Shown here: piece after piece, positions 10,001-25,000 of the stretch
Layout of the letters: each line of letters opens with the position of its first letter
Numbering within the stretch: the first letter of the stretch is position 1
Assembly (NCBI RefSeq): GCF_964204645.1
Contig: NC_134026.1
Span: forward strand, 26,678,650 to 26,742,649
Direction: 5' to 3'
From: Tubulanus polymorphus
Lineage: Eukaryota; Nemertea; Palaeonemertea; Tubulaniformes; Tubulanidae
Length of the DNA stretch: 64,000 nucleotides
The notes under the pieces: model-generated
Seen by the model: only the letters and a program-made list of their open reading frames with translations
Databases searched by the model: none
Told to the model about the DNA's origin: nothing
Position numbers and translations under genes: made by a program

Positions 10001-13000
10001 TAAATTCATTGCTTTCTTAGTTACGTATGAAATCATAAAACTGATCTTTTCAAACATGAAATTGTTATTGACATTTTCAGGAGTTATTCTCAAGGAGGCA
10101 TAACATCGGCTTCTGGTTTGATACAGAGTATTCTTAAAGAAGGAGAGATGACAAAATTTTCAGTCGCTGATATAAGACTTATCTGCAGTTTGCTCTGTTC
10201 TGCTGAGTATTGCTTGGAAACAACTCAACAATTAGAGGGTAAACTGAAAGAAAAGGTTGATAGCGAATTGAGTGAACAAATCAATCTGAATCAAGAACAG
10301 GACATGTTTCATTCGTAAGTTCAATTCACCAATTATTACATAGCGGTATTTATACATCATTTGAGACATCTTCCAGTATGCATTAGATTTCATCCTCATA
10401 ATATTTTACAGAGTTATTTCAAGTTGTATACAATTATTGGTACAAGACCTGGAAGGGGCTTGTGAACCTGCATTAAATGCTATGAGTAAAGTAAGTTGAA
10501 GCAATTTATTTTTCAAATTAATTTCTGTATTTTTGTGACAATTACCAGCTCCTATTACTGGCTTTTATTACCAGTATATTATGTGTGTTTATAATCTATT
10601 TCAGCTACCATGGCAAAGTATTGAGAGTGTAGGTGATCAAAGTAATTATGTGACAGCCATTATAAATCATCTCAAACAAGACCTTCCTGTTGTCAGAGAC
10701 AATTTGGCTTCATCTCGTAAATATTTCACCCAGTTTTGCCTCAAGTTTGCGAAGTAAGTTATGCTCTCTCCTTCCATATTTGATGTTTCTCATCATATCT
10801 GGTAACATATTTACATTAGATATGTCCATCCTTTATTTCAGTTCATTCATTCCGAAATTCATCATAAATCTGCACAAGTGTAAACAACTGAGTACGGTAG
10901 GAGCTGAACAGGTACGTACATCAAATACAACCAAATGTTGCATTTGCTGATTGATAGATAATAGGCCATAATTCATGCACCATGTTGTAGGATTTCTGAT
11001 TAAAAATACATGTACTGATAGCTCTGATTCAATGTGACACTTGTAAGATTGCACTACCATAGCTTTATTTTTTGTCGTCTTTATTTCAGTTGCTGTTAGA
11101 TACACATTCGCTGAAGACTGTACTGTTAGATCTTCCATCCCTTGGTTCTCAAGTAGGCCGTAAGGCACCTGCAAGGTATGTAGAAAATTAATTTACTCAA
11201 TATACTATTTATCAAATGCTCCTAGTCAGTCAATATTTAGAATGAATGCACAATGTAAATTTATAGTCATTTGACAATACATCAAGCATTATATATATGC
11301 ATATCAACTTTAATTTTTTATGCTGTTGGATAAAATAACTTGAATTGTAACAGGTGAGTTTGTGTTCAGAAGGTGAATATGCAAACTTTCACCACAGTTT
11401 ATTACTGTAGTATGCTAATACTGTTTGTCATCGATTGCGACATACTCTTGAACCATTCATTTTTATTTACTTGAAGAAACTATTTACTCGTTATATGAAT
11501 ATCGCTTGGGCTTACTGAATGCGGTCTGATTGAATTTCCTCGAGCCCCAGACATGGATTAAATTCAGCAATGGATGCATTTTTATCTTTCCGTTTGTTCG
11601 TGAACGTGATCGCGTTTCTATTCGGAGTTGGTGGCAATATGTTTTTATTTGTTTTGATCGCGACACGTGTCAGACTGCACGGTTATCACTATAGATTTAT
11701 AGCAAGTTCATCTTTATCTCACATTCTCGCCGTGGGTTTAAACTGTTTGGATACATTCTTGGCTTTGCGTTCGCACTCTCTGGATGAAACGATTCACTTT
11801 TGTCAGGCGATTATCGTCATCTCATTGACATCATCGGGAGTTTCAGTGATAAGTTTCGCATTATTGGGACTACACAAGTATATAACGATATGTAAACCGG
11901 AGAAGTATAATCAAATCTTCATTTCAAGTAAAGTGAATGCGATGTTAATTCTTTCATGGGTGATTCCTGTGCTTGTATACGTTTCAGCTGAGATTGCCAC
12001 CAACTGGAATTGTTTAATAACAACTGAAGGCTCGAATGGTTCGACAATTTGTGTTTATAATATTACGACTGATAGTAATCGTAGGATATGCGGCATCATT
12101 ATGATTTGCCTGTCCATATTTGTGCCTTGCACTATATTGGGAGCTTGTTATATATTCATTATCAATATGGTTAGACATCAGATGTTGTCGACTACTACGA
12201 GTAAAGTGTTAAACCCAAACTCTTTAGATCATGAGAGCTGGATTCACTGGATCAAAAGAGTACAAACTAGTCGTAGAACTCGTCCACTGTTTATACTATT
12301 TACTATCTATATGTCATACTTTATTTCAACGTTTCCTTTCGGAGTGGCGATGTTAGTGAGTAGCGTGTTTCCGGTATCCAATCTGGTTATTCGTTTGACA
12401 TCTTGGATTGCGGGAGTTTATTTTTGTTTTAACTGGCTGATGTACTGTCTGGTTGACCGAAATCTTCAAACGGAATGCCGAAATCTATTCGTCAAGAAAC
12501 CAGTCCAATCTGATTTAGTTATGATCGAAAGATCTTGTACAGATTCATGATATATTTCTTTGTATGATAGAATTCCTTGCTAATAGAATGATTTGACGTT
12601 GATGACATTTATGTTTAACATCTGTGCTTAAAGTGTGATAACGCGGGACGTCAAAAGAACCTGACTGTCTTCATATCGGTGGTGCTTTGTTTTTTTTTTT
12701 CAGTAAGCGATAATTCGATCAATTGTAGATCTCTGAGGCTTCCAGCAGATGTTCGTTAACATGTTTTTATTACCAGTCGTAAACAATAAGATAAGAGAAT
12801 GACAGGTGTCTCATATTCCATTTACCTCGGCACCGTAGCTTTGAATGAATAGAAAAATCAACCAGGTTTTCAACTCTAGTTTGTATTTTAGTGACAAAAA
12901 AAGTATTTATTACAGTCAAGAATGTTCCATGAAAATGATATCAACATCTACCTAATTCAACCATCAAAATTGAATTCATCATTGTTACAATACAAAGGAG

Positions 13001-16000
13001 GTAATTTCTCAAATAGAAAACATTTTAAATGGCATTTCATGTAAAACCTTTTGATTTAGACATATATGTAGAAGTTAGTTGTACCCATGTTCTCGTAATA
13101 AAAATGTTCTAGATCTTGGACTGGCTATTGAACTGTATGTTTGCCAGTGTCCTCTGCGACAGCACAATAAGTGTACAAGAATCTTCCTGAAACGTTGTCC
13201 AACGAAAGCAAAAACAAATAGATTCACAAAACAATGAAACGTCGTCAGTGAGTCACCCGCTAATTGCATGATGTAAGCATATCTCTTCTCTTCTAAGAAT
13301 TTTTCAGCCGATCCCTTGTGAACGTGTAATATTAGGCGATAAACTCGAATCGGCGTTTCGCAAATGATGAAAATCACGACTATGGTTATCAGCGTCGCGG
13401 TGACGTTTGAAGTCGCGCGACCGGAATAGTTTTCATTGTTTTGCTTTTGTTTACGGCGAGAGCTTTGTATTTTTACCATCAGAGTCGAGTTGAAAATAAT
13501 CATAGCTAAAACGGGCACGAAATACCCGACCGAATCGAGCGTATAAATCAGCGCATAGTTTTTCTTACAAAAACGTGTCAAATCGTTGTAAGTTAACACC
13601 TTTCCGGTGCAATGTTGTTTCATTTGAACAGTGTTGATGACAAAAAATCTCGGAATGTTTATTCCGATCGATATGACGATGATTATCACCATAACAATAC
13701 GTGCATACCTGATTTTACCCCACTTGTGAACTTTTTCCGGGTGACACACGCGTATGTATCTATCAATCGTTATGGCCGTTATGACGAGCATTCCAATCGT
13801 ACTAGCCGTCATCCGTAGCGGCCAAATATAAGGAATCATGTATACAGAACCTCGATAATACTGCTCTAATAATCCGGTGTACGGGTAAAACGAGGAAAAT
13901 GTGTGATGGATCATCATCAACAACAGCGACAGAATGTCTGACACGGCCAACGCTTTTAAAAAGAATGTTATCGTCGTTCGGTGGTCTTTCGATAAAACGA
14001 TTATCGCGATGAAGTTAAACAGTATTCCGAAAACGCAAAGAATACCGACGAGAATTACGTACACGTAAAATCTCATATCGGCGAACATCATTGTACTGGT
14101 CACGTTCATTGTGCAGTTCGTATGTTCCGATACCGGATCATAACGAGAATCTGTTTGAGATTCACCGTCCAGTATCGGTACTGGATCCCAACTAGCTCGT
14201 CCACTTGAAGCTTTCATAGCTGGCGTATCCATTTCATAAACATTAGGTCCCCATTCCGGGAATTCTGACCGCAGTGATAATTCCCACATGTGATATGAAT
14301 CGTGTATTTCTTTCGCCATTTTTTGCATCATGCGCGCTATCGGTCTTATCAACTCGATCCTTCTATCGTCAGTGATATTAATCATGTGTTCCATCTTTGT
14401 TGGCTTCCATGTCTTTTCGATAATGGAAATCGTTCAGCTTTGCCCGCTGTTGATAACGGATTGTTCTTCGTCTGGTGTGAATTTTGAATCATAGAAGCCC
14501 TGGAAGTACGAAAGAAAGTATGTGATATTACCTGTATTCAGATAACGTATTTATAATGGAAGCAGCAACCCATTTACTAATATATATATATATGGTGATG
14601 CTTGGCTTTGGGTGTGATTTATTGGTTTTACAGGTTTTGTTTGTCATTTTATCAATTTTGTATGGCTTTAAGGCATATTTTCCACGGAAATATTCGCAGT
14701 TGACATAAATATCCATCAATCTGTATATTCTGCTGCAGGCAAAAATATTTATTTAATTTGATGTCACTATTTTATGGACACAGGTGAAATTGACATTTAC
14801 TGACATTAACACATTGATTGGCTATATACAAGTAGAAAGTAAGACATTAGCAATCAGAGTAATGACCACACTAGCTAATACCGCAAACTTCATCCATTTC
14901 TAAATGAAAGAATACTCACACACTACCAAAAAAGAGATGAAAAAGTTTGGAATGAATAAGAAAAAAGATCAGATACCAAAATCCACAAAATACCTACATG
15001 CAAACGTGATATCATAGAAACATTATTCTCTTTACACCAGAAAGTTCAACCACTGAATCGCCACAAGAATATATTACCAGGAGACAGTATTCATGCATGT
15101 TGAAAAAAATTAAACGAATAAAGCAAGAATTCATTAGCATAATTACTTATTTATTTATATAGAGTTTTTCTTTTCATTTTCCCTCAGCGAAAATGTATTA
15201 GATTTTGGACTGGGAACTGCGTTATACGACTGCCAGGGTCCTTTACGGCACAGCAGCATGTGGACGAGTATCCTTCGAAATCGCTGTCCGACGAACGTGA
15301 AAACGAACAGATTCACAAAGCAGTCAAACGTAGTAAGCGTGTCTCCTAGTAACTGTATGTAGTACGTGGTTTTCTCGTCTTGTGAGAAGCGCTGGGCAGT
15401 TTCATGATGGGTAAAACTTTTCAAGAAGACAAGAAGTCTGTAGATGCGTATGGGAGTTTCACAAACGATGAATATGATTACGATCGTAATCAAAGTTGCG
15501 GTCACGTTCAGCGCCACGCGGCCAGAAAATGAGCCGGTACTTGTTTTTTGTTGTAAGGGTTGTTTTTGCCTGGACCGATGTACGGTTATGAGTAGAATCG
15601 AATTGAATACGATCAATGCGAAGAAAGGTATGAAATATCCGATGGAATCTAAAGTATAAATCAACGGAAAATATTCTCTGTAGAACTGAGTCAGTTCGTT
15701 ATAGACCATGATTCTATTCGTTTCGGGCACATAACAGGAAGAAGTCTTTATTACAAAGAACCGCGGTATGTTAATACTGGCTGATAAGATGACGATTACG
15801 ACCATGGTTATATAGGCATTGCGAAGTTTAGCCCATTTAAGAACTTTATCCGAGTGACACACACGAATATACCGGTCGATTGTGATCGCTGTGATGACTA
15901 ACATACACATCGTATTGACCATCATCCTTAGAGGCCAAATGTATGGTATCATGTACACAGAATCGCGGTAATAATTTTCCAGTAATCCCGTGTACGGATA

Positions 16001-19000
16001 AATCGACGAAAAAGTGTGGTGTATTAACATCATCAGCAAAGATAGAATATCTGACAGGGCTAACGCTTTCAGGAAGAAATTGATGGTCGATTGGTTGTCT
16101 TTGTTCAGCACGATAATTGAGATCGTATTGAAAATAATTCCGAGAAAACACATGATCCCGATCACGACGACGTAGACATAGAATCTGATATCAGCGAATA
16201 GGAACGATACAGCAGTCGTTGTGACGTTAATTGACGGCGATAAAGTTGTAGTATTTTCAGTTATAGCTGGATCTGGTTTAGTCGTGACAGTCACGCGTTC
16301 AGGTGGATGATAACTAGTCATAGTTGGTAACCTGCTATATTTGTATTCACGGGGAAAATGTGGCATCTCATGAAGGATCGGCACCTCCCACAGATGATAC
16401 TGTTGATGAATAATTTCTACTAATTTTGATGTAGATTTGGCTATATCGATTACAGACAGGTTCATTTTGCTTCCCCGTTTCGATGCCTACAAGTTAAAAG
16501 AAAATTAACCAGATTATAACTCATCTTTGTGAATCAAATGTATTGAAATGGCGATTTGAAAAAACTTACCTTGACTTGAGAATTAGCATTAGAAAACAGT
16601 TAAGTAGTAGCAGTAAGTAGCTCGAGAGTAGATTGCTTTGTAATCCGTGTAGATTCAGGTAAATTTTAGCACGAACACAACATCGGTTACTGACAGTTTG
16701 CCGCAGTTATAAACATAACATCAGAACATAAAAATGAATAGTAGTTTAGACTCTACCTGAATGAATTCTTCTGTTCGTATTTAGATTCTGATAACGTTAT
16801 CTTCAATCGCCGAACGCTATCGACTTACCGACCAGTCATAATCCTACAAGTAATTTCACACTCTGTTATGATGATGTTTAAACTTTCAATGTTGCGCGCA
16901 CGTAATGTAGCGGCATTGTTTAAAAGAAATGTCATCATCGGTCATCAATTGAACAATCCCGCCCGACGCTATATTCCTGTCTAACTTCACCGCAGTCGTG
17001 TTTATTCTCTGACAAATACAGTTCTATTTGTTCTGTTCTGTAATGTTTAGATTATGAATTTCTGTCATGCGTTCTCATTATGATTGGCTGCAGTAGGTTA
17101 TGATGGCGGTCAATACTGAATTGTATGATTTCAGTTTGCTCAATTTTATCATTCTATCACTGCAGATATATATACAGAAGACAATCAATTGTAACTGACA
17201 ATTGATGCTCCGTTGCTTAATATTTGATAGACATATTGCGATTATAACATCCATCCGTTCTGGTTTATAAGTCCTCTCTTGAGTATTCCTAAACATTTCA
17301 TCCATCTGTTGCCTGTCATTTCTATTTTTCATTAACCATCCATGTTAAGCTCATGAAGTGATATCATTACTAGAATGAATGCATATCCGTATTGTTCTGA
17401 ATGTATGAACAAGTATTTGAAAAATATCGTAAATTAGTTTGCCGACATCAATAAATAGATATTCGTCGTGCAATCGTTAGGTCAGACTAATATTATCGGG
17501 GTGTGGCTTGGCTCTATGAGGAGTGTTATACAGGCAGGAATAGAGTTGGTTGTATTTTAACAGCCTTCGCATTTTTGTGAGATACTATTAATCTGTTTAA
17601 AGCTGACGCTAAAATTTATCATTTCTAACTGTAAACAACCTCGTGTCACTGGTTTATCATGAGATAATTGAACTATTTGAAATATCAGGGTGATATATAT
17701 GTAGTTGAAATAGCGAATAACTGAATTTAGTTGGATCTGTATTTGTCAGTAGGCTGGTATTGTGATAAGTGCAGAGTTATATATTCCCAACATCGAATGA
17801 GTGAATATAAAGTCTTGATAGCCATGTGTTGCTATACTGTTATTAATCTAATTAGTGGACTGAAGTGATCTAGAAATGACTCCAGATGAATTACCATACT
17901 GATACTGCTCAGTATGAAAACAGAAATGATGTTATTTCACATGCGATGGAAACACTGAAAACCTGTAATTAGCAACAAGCGAATCTAGAAAAAATGTGCA
18001 TTAAACGTGTTTTTGTAAAGAGGTATTTGAGTAATATTTCATCGAAACATGGAATTTCTAGTGTTTTATGAGAGACGTATAGAAACTTACATTTATGGTG
18101 ATCCCCTCTTAGTGATACATGTGTGCAGGAAAATAAAGAGGTTTTTTATTGCGAAGTCTTTTGTTACCCAGCTGGTACTAGTAATAATGAAGCGTTACAG
18201 TCCCTATGCTGGTATAAAACTCATGTCAGATTGTAGCTGCTATGGGTTTTCAGTCATTTAATGATTGTTTATTGTTTGTCACTCATATTGTACTTTCCAA
18301 TGAGACACCAACAGAATTTGGCAATCAGAAAACTTGTGTCGACAAATTTAGTTGTTTACTGTAATTTCTGATTCCCAGTCACTGTTTATCATGGCATCCC
18401 CAGTCTCTTATTAATTGGATTGGTTTTTTGGCTCGAGGGAATTACTGCACATCTTTTTTTCAAAGAGTTGTCACGTAACAGCGGCAAGTGAATCAACTAC
18501 TTTTACCAGTACCTCGGCACTATCTTCTTGCTTCGCCGAGTGAGTGATACATGATTTCATCGTATAGTATCCGAAGCTATCATTACATTTTGATGAATGA
18601 GAAAATTAGAACTTGTATGGTAGAATGTTATCTATCATATTTCAGTTGGTCATGCAAGTTTCTCCTTTTCTTTTTATTTATTTACTCGTACACGTGTAAT
18701 GTGCTTTTCTTTGAACTAACTGGTACAAATAGAAAATGTCCCGACAGATCGAATTTAATCGGTTGATTAGATTTTGAAATTGCTTCACTACGTCGGGAGA
18801 GATTAATTACAAAGCGTTGAACACTTGAAATCAATTCGCGGAATTTGCATAAAACCCATAAACGGGAGTAATTCTTTCGTCTGTGGTTTGTAGAACATCG
18901 AGATAAATTGAATTAAACATAATCCGATGTATGCACCGCGCTAGTATTAGCGCCGCTATGGCTAATGTAGAGTGTCTCCTCACTAATAAGGTTAAAACCT

Positions 19001-22000
19001 GATGGGCATATCCAACTAGAGATTACACTGTAGAGCCCATAGACAGGATTCTCACCGGGGAAGCTTTAAAAGTACAGATTGTCAGTAGTGTTTTGTTCAT
19101 CGAAGCAAAGCAACTTTATTTTTTATTTTTTAAGACATCACAGAAATGAATCGTTTATATTTAGTCCAGAGTATCAATTCCATTATCATCATGAGAGGAC
19201 TGTCATCTTTCATTTATAAGTTGCCAATAGCTTCATATTCACAATTTATGAATTTGCAATTCTAATTGATATATTCTGATCATGTGTTCTGTTTAGTGTG
19301 TGAGAAGATGATTTGTATCAATATATACATCGTTTAGCTCAGCACATTTCTCAGTACGCTCCAATATCCCTAATGAGCTCTCAATCATAAGACTTCATAA
19401 ATATAATCATTCATAGCATCATTGCAAATTGATTCTGTATTAATTAGTTCGTGCCTTTAATGATGAAGTTTCAGTTTATATTTCTCATTGAATTGGGAGA
19501 AATAGTGTTTAATGATTTATAAAGTCGATATTGACTTGATTTAGGGACGGATCGCAACGAGGAGATCATTAACTTTACCGATATCTAATTTCCTGGAAAC
19601 ATCGATGTTTTTCAAAATTCATGATACTTTGGATCAGCCATCTATAAATCGAATATATAGACCAAAAATATGAGAGATTTGAATGTTTCGCTGGACATTA
19701 TGGTCAGAGTGAGTGAGCACGCATTCATTATGGTTTTATATTCATTTTATTACCCATTTATAGTCAATACACCACTAATGAAACATGTTCTTGCGGGGTA
19801 TCATTCAATTGTATTTGACATCATTCTGACTAAATTTCATGCTAAATTGCGTGAGCGTTCCAAAATACGAAGACCATAATGAACACATGAAAAAATGTGT
19901 ACATCGCTTGCATACTAGTTCTATGAGTGACACCGGATATTTTGTGACACTAGTTAGTCATCAATCTTAAACAAAAACCCAGTGACTCTAATCCCCTTAA
20001 CCAAGCAAGGAAGTGTTACTATACAGCTTCTTTTACTAATCATGCTTTAAGGCTTCGTTTGAGTTTCTTATCTTAATCTCATATTTATGAAAGGGATAAA
20101 AAGGCAATGATAACTGATGCATTTTTCATAAGCCGGAATAATGTTGCCTAGTGATGATGTGAGAAAATAAAAATATAGTAGGAAAGGCGTTACCTGCAGA
20201 AACCTTATACACTCATTATATATATGAGACACATACATTTATATATATCTAGTATGCTTTCTACATGATTGTATTGCTTTACAATTAATTAATTGTTGTA
20301 ATGATGATACCTCATTACTGTTTGCATCTCTATACCTCTATATCACCTTATGAACATGATACGCTAAAAAGTATTGCGTAATTTGATTAACTCTTGCAAG
20401 GTTAAACTTCGTGACCAATTTCAACCTGAATATTCACCTCAGTTAGTTACTTTGTAATGACTTACCCGTATGTGAAGTGAAACGAATATTCCGTGCACTT
20501 ATTTGAGATCATTGCCGATGCTGCGTATGAACACGACTGCTGATGGTGGCACTTTATGACTGAGACATTGTGCAGTCGTAGCTTTAACGAGTTTACCTTG
20601 TCTTTCTATTGGTTCTCAGAAGTTCACCATGTGAAGCTTACGATTCAAAGAACCCGAATCCTGTTTGCTGAGTTCAGTTATCTCGTGGATTGAGATATGT
20701 TTAGTATTGATGATGCACCTGTGTATCTCACCTATCTGTTACCAATGCGTAACAACAACATGCGATGCGTATAAATCTGAATTAACTTAATCTAGAATTG
20801 TAGTAGCTACAGTTGGTGGTAATCATTACCACTACAGTTTACTGCCACTATTTTCAGGTGATAGAGTACTTCCAATAAATGTGGTAACGAAAATCCATAT
20901 CACCATACAAAACTTCCACCCTCAATATCTGCATTGATGCTTTCAAAACAAAGGCATTTTCTAAACTAAGATTATACTTTTAAAGTATTGGGTAATGTCG
21001 GGTTCTGTGCGATATGTTTACGCCTCTTAAAAAAGATTCTATGTTGACAAGTAGTCACTGAATCAATATTGAAGTTAGAGACTTGACATGAAGTACAGCA
21101 TCGGTCTTCGGAGAACGGTTCTTCTTCTCGATGTCATTTCTGTGGAATGGTAAGTCTTAGAATTGAAAGACTTTTACTTCTTAGAAATATTTTGAGTTTT
21201 CGTATTACGGAATCGATGTCAAGACGTAACTTAAAGATTAGCAAAAATTTGTATACTTAATCGAATAAATTGTCAACACATGTTGCAAGAGAAATAAATT
21301 TCTATTTTATTATAAGTTTGATAGTGGTCGGGTACATATATTTTTCGCCCCAGCTGATATTGAATCAAGCTGTTGCATTTTGATGATTTTAATCTGGACT
21401 AGAGGAAAATGTTTATTGCTAAACGTGAAGTGAATACTGAAGATTCCACTTAGTTCATTGAGATCACAGCAATAATCAATTTTGCTCAAACCTAAACTGT
21501 TTGAATTGTTTTCTGGCTGAGAACAAGTTGCCGGTAACATAAGAAGACTTCTTGTTGTTGAATGAATAAAAGATGACGAATCTCCATGGAGAACTGTGTA
21601 CCCCTCAAAGATTGTTGATTCTTGTTGTATTCAGTCACTACCTATGCTTCACTATTCAGCATGCATGTCATTCTTGAAGTTTTTTGTTAAAACAGGATGA
21701 GCTATTTTCGATGGCAATATGGAAATTCCTTTCTTGTTTTCATCTGTTCTTCTAAGAACGTCTGCTATAAGATGCCGTTACGTACTGATTTAGAAGCAGC
21801 TATTGTTCTCGTTTCAATCATTGTTCTGTCATTTTTCATATATTCGCTGATGAGTCTGCAGAAAACTGCTGCCGATAATGACGAGCCGCCATCAAGTTGA
21901 AAACATCCGCTTTCTCATCTCGTATGTCTTTTTTCCACTAATTTACTTAGTGTTCATATATACTTCATCCATTATCGCAGTTTCCTGTGAGATCATGATT

Positions 22001-25000
22001 AGTAATTATTGTCACACTAACTATTCTATGTCTCATCTCTTCCTGCTGCTACCCTTGATTGGATGTAGCTTACAGTCCCGCCAAACATTGATTAGATTGT
22101 TTTAAACGACAGAATTCATGCATGAATCTATTCTGTCGTAGTAATTTTAAGTTGGCATGTTAATGGCATCCGTCCATGAATTTACGCGCCCTCTTTAAAG
22201 AATTCATCTTTCGGTTGATATCGGTTGGAGTTCTGCACTCCGATAAACTACAAATTATCGTCGGAGATAGTAATGAATTCTCAATTCCTCTCGGGGTCGA
22301 TGTGAAAAGTTACTTCAAATCATTTTTTTCTATCACTCCTCTGAGTGAAGCGGAGTTGTTGCGCAGTCATGTAAACCATTGAAAGAACTCGGGTAAACAA
22401 CTATTCGCGGAAGAGGTAATACATATTGCCTTATCGCGATCACTTTCTCGCTGATCCAGGAATTTGCCGAATATCAATCAATAATCAATTTCCTAGAGAT
22501 TCAGATCAATTTCGTGGAGATCAAAAAATGATAGCTCGTCGTGTAATGTCATATGGATTCTTTTACACGGCGATTCCCACCTCAAATGAGCAATATCCGA
22601 AATACCTAGCCATTTTGTCAGTTGCCGAGCCAGGAGGTATTTGTAAGCAAATATTGAATCGTGGATGAAAAAGATCAACCTATAAGCTTAAGTTTGGTCA
22701 TAAAGCTTAAGTAACGGTGTGAAGTTCGTCTCTGGTGATGCATTTCTACATCCAGGGTCTTCACTGTTCATCGACTCAATACAAATAATGAGCTAAATTA
22801 AAATACACACTGTACGGACCATTAAAATAGGTCCCCAGTTACCAGTAAGCCATACATCTAGGATCGTCTGAACAGTTGCGATCTAAGAAGGTGCCGGTTT
22901 GTCTTAGTTTCGGGACTCAAAGATGTCAGCCATTGATTGATCATTTGTTATTATAAACCCTATCAGAAAAAAATAGCATTTTCAGATTAAGTAGATTCAA
23001 ACGGATTGCCACAAGTCGAAGCAATTCATCATCGTAAGTGCACCAGTGACGTTAGATTTCAAAATTCTGATGTTTCACATAAGACACCTCACGAATAGAA
23101 TTCAACCATAATGAGTGCATGATTTCATTTATTTTTTAAGAGACCGGCTGCCTGTCTACCGAGTGCATTGAAATTGAATTCACATGAATTGATGTGAATT
23201 TAGTGTTTGTGTTTTTTTTCATATTCCCTGCCGATTCGGGCTTATTTATGCCATTTTCCCCATGAATACTGCATGGAGCTTATGATATGACTAAGAGTAA
23301 TCAACAGAAACCTTCAAAAGATGCACATATTAATGTTTCATGGGTTGATACTGCCAGTCATAGGAATACATAATCAGTGTGATACACCGTACCGCATGGC
23401 TTGACAATCAGCCTATTTTTCATGCATATATCGGTGAATTGTCAACAGTAACGTATAAATGCCTTATTTTTTTTTTACATGTGCCATTAGTGCGTTACTG
23501 TAATATACTTCGGTATGTTGTTCAAGTCAGAGCTCGGTCCTCAAAGGTAATACTTGTTAAAACAACGTGACCATCCAAGCGCAGGTAGGAAAGCATTGCC
23601 AGCCTTATTTTTGAAAGTTTCCAGTGTTAATAAATGGAGTGATAATTCATATTAAATGAATTAACTTTAATAATTGAATCCGTATGATGGATTTGTCAAT
23701 GAAATCATCTCATTAGTAACAAACAGTTATCTGTGTTCCTCTGTTTGAAGCCCTTGTAAATTTTATCCGTATAAAACATTTACAGATCATTTGCAAACAT
23801 TGATTTTATTAATCTTCTGTTTATTGTCGAGTGTTTAATTAAAATGTTTATAAATCACAACTAGTTGCTTTCAAGGTTAGGGTGAAATAGGAATGTTTTT
23901 TGAATATTTGATAACCAGGCATAAGGTCAGTGAGTACAGGAGGTGATCAGGTATTCTTACTTTATATTGGTATCCATTTTATGGACACTAAATGGACCAG
24001 TTTACTACTGATAATCTCAACGAATTGCTCCTATGAAACAAACCAGAATCAGTGGGGTCTCTCATGACCAAGTCTTTAGGTTCTGATCGTGAAAGTCACC
24101 AATGGTCTTTTGCTCCAAATGGATAAGTATTTTGATGTTTCGTCACGTTTCTAATGCCAGGGGCCAGTTTCCCAGGAAACCGTGTATTTCCAGATGACTC
24201 TGGTCGTTATTGTGAAACTAGTCCCTTACTGAGTATCTCACTGGCCTCCAGCATGTGTTGTAGGCTGATTAATTTGAATACCACGTCATAATGATCTCAG
24301 TTTTCATTTATGAAAATATTTTGATTATTCATACTGGTATAAACCCGTATAAGTCACTCTATCTTTCCTAGAATACCCAAGCCCTATACCACTCCTTGTT
24401 TTAAAGGACCAGTGAAGAAAAGTGACTTAGATATTCCAATATCATTTGCTGACCACTATTTACATGCACTTTATTTGTATCTCTACCCCAGTAAGCGCTT
24501 TCCAGATTAGTTGCACCGATTAATGGATCTGCATCTGTTGGGGGATAGCCTATCTTTTCCTCTGTTCTATCTAATGACAGTGTGGCCCGTGTAATTTCTC
24601 CAAGTTTAGCCGATGTTTACATGATTGCCTGGCTAATACTATGTCTTATCTAAGACTAGAAAACCCTGACAAGCATTCGCAATAACACACGATTGAAATG
24701 GCGACGCATTTGGTTCTAGTTGATTAGATTCAGGTGAAGACCAATGTTTAGGTGCCTGGTATGAGGTAACAGGTCCAAATCATTAGGTTCAGGGGATCGC
24801 ATATGATTTATAAAATATCTATGAGGCGCCAGCTTTGCGATCATGTTTTTTAGCCGATGATTGTAGATTTTGTATTATGTATGTTATTACCCCATTTCAT
24901 CATACTCAGACCTGATGAGCTGGATTGCGCTTGTCTTGTCATTTGTCAGGCACAAAATGGCCATTGTTTCTGTTTAAACTTCTCAGCATCGATCAATTAT

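Noticed and set aside
13612-13818. Plus-strand frame opposite the first minus-strand GPCR
   Set aside because: Antisense shadow of conserved receptor codons.
15846-16151. 101-aa minus-strand frame inside the second GPCR
   Set aside because: Shadow of the receptor coding frame, with no motif of its own.
18940-19050. GC-containing stretch in the VPS53 intron suspected of being a structural RNA
   Set aside because: Only short local pairing; no tRNA, snRNA or snoRNA boxes found.
22176-22382. 68-aa frame in the less AT-rich patch of the VPS53 intron
   Set aside because: No recognisable motif or splice partners; mentioned only as part of the intron description.
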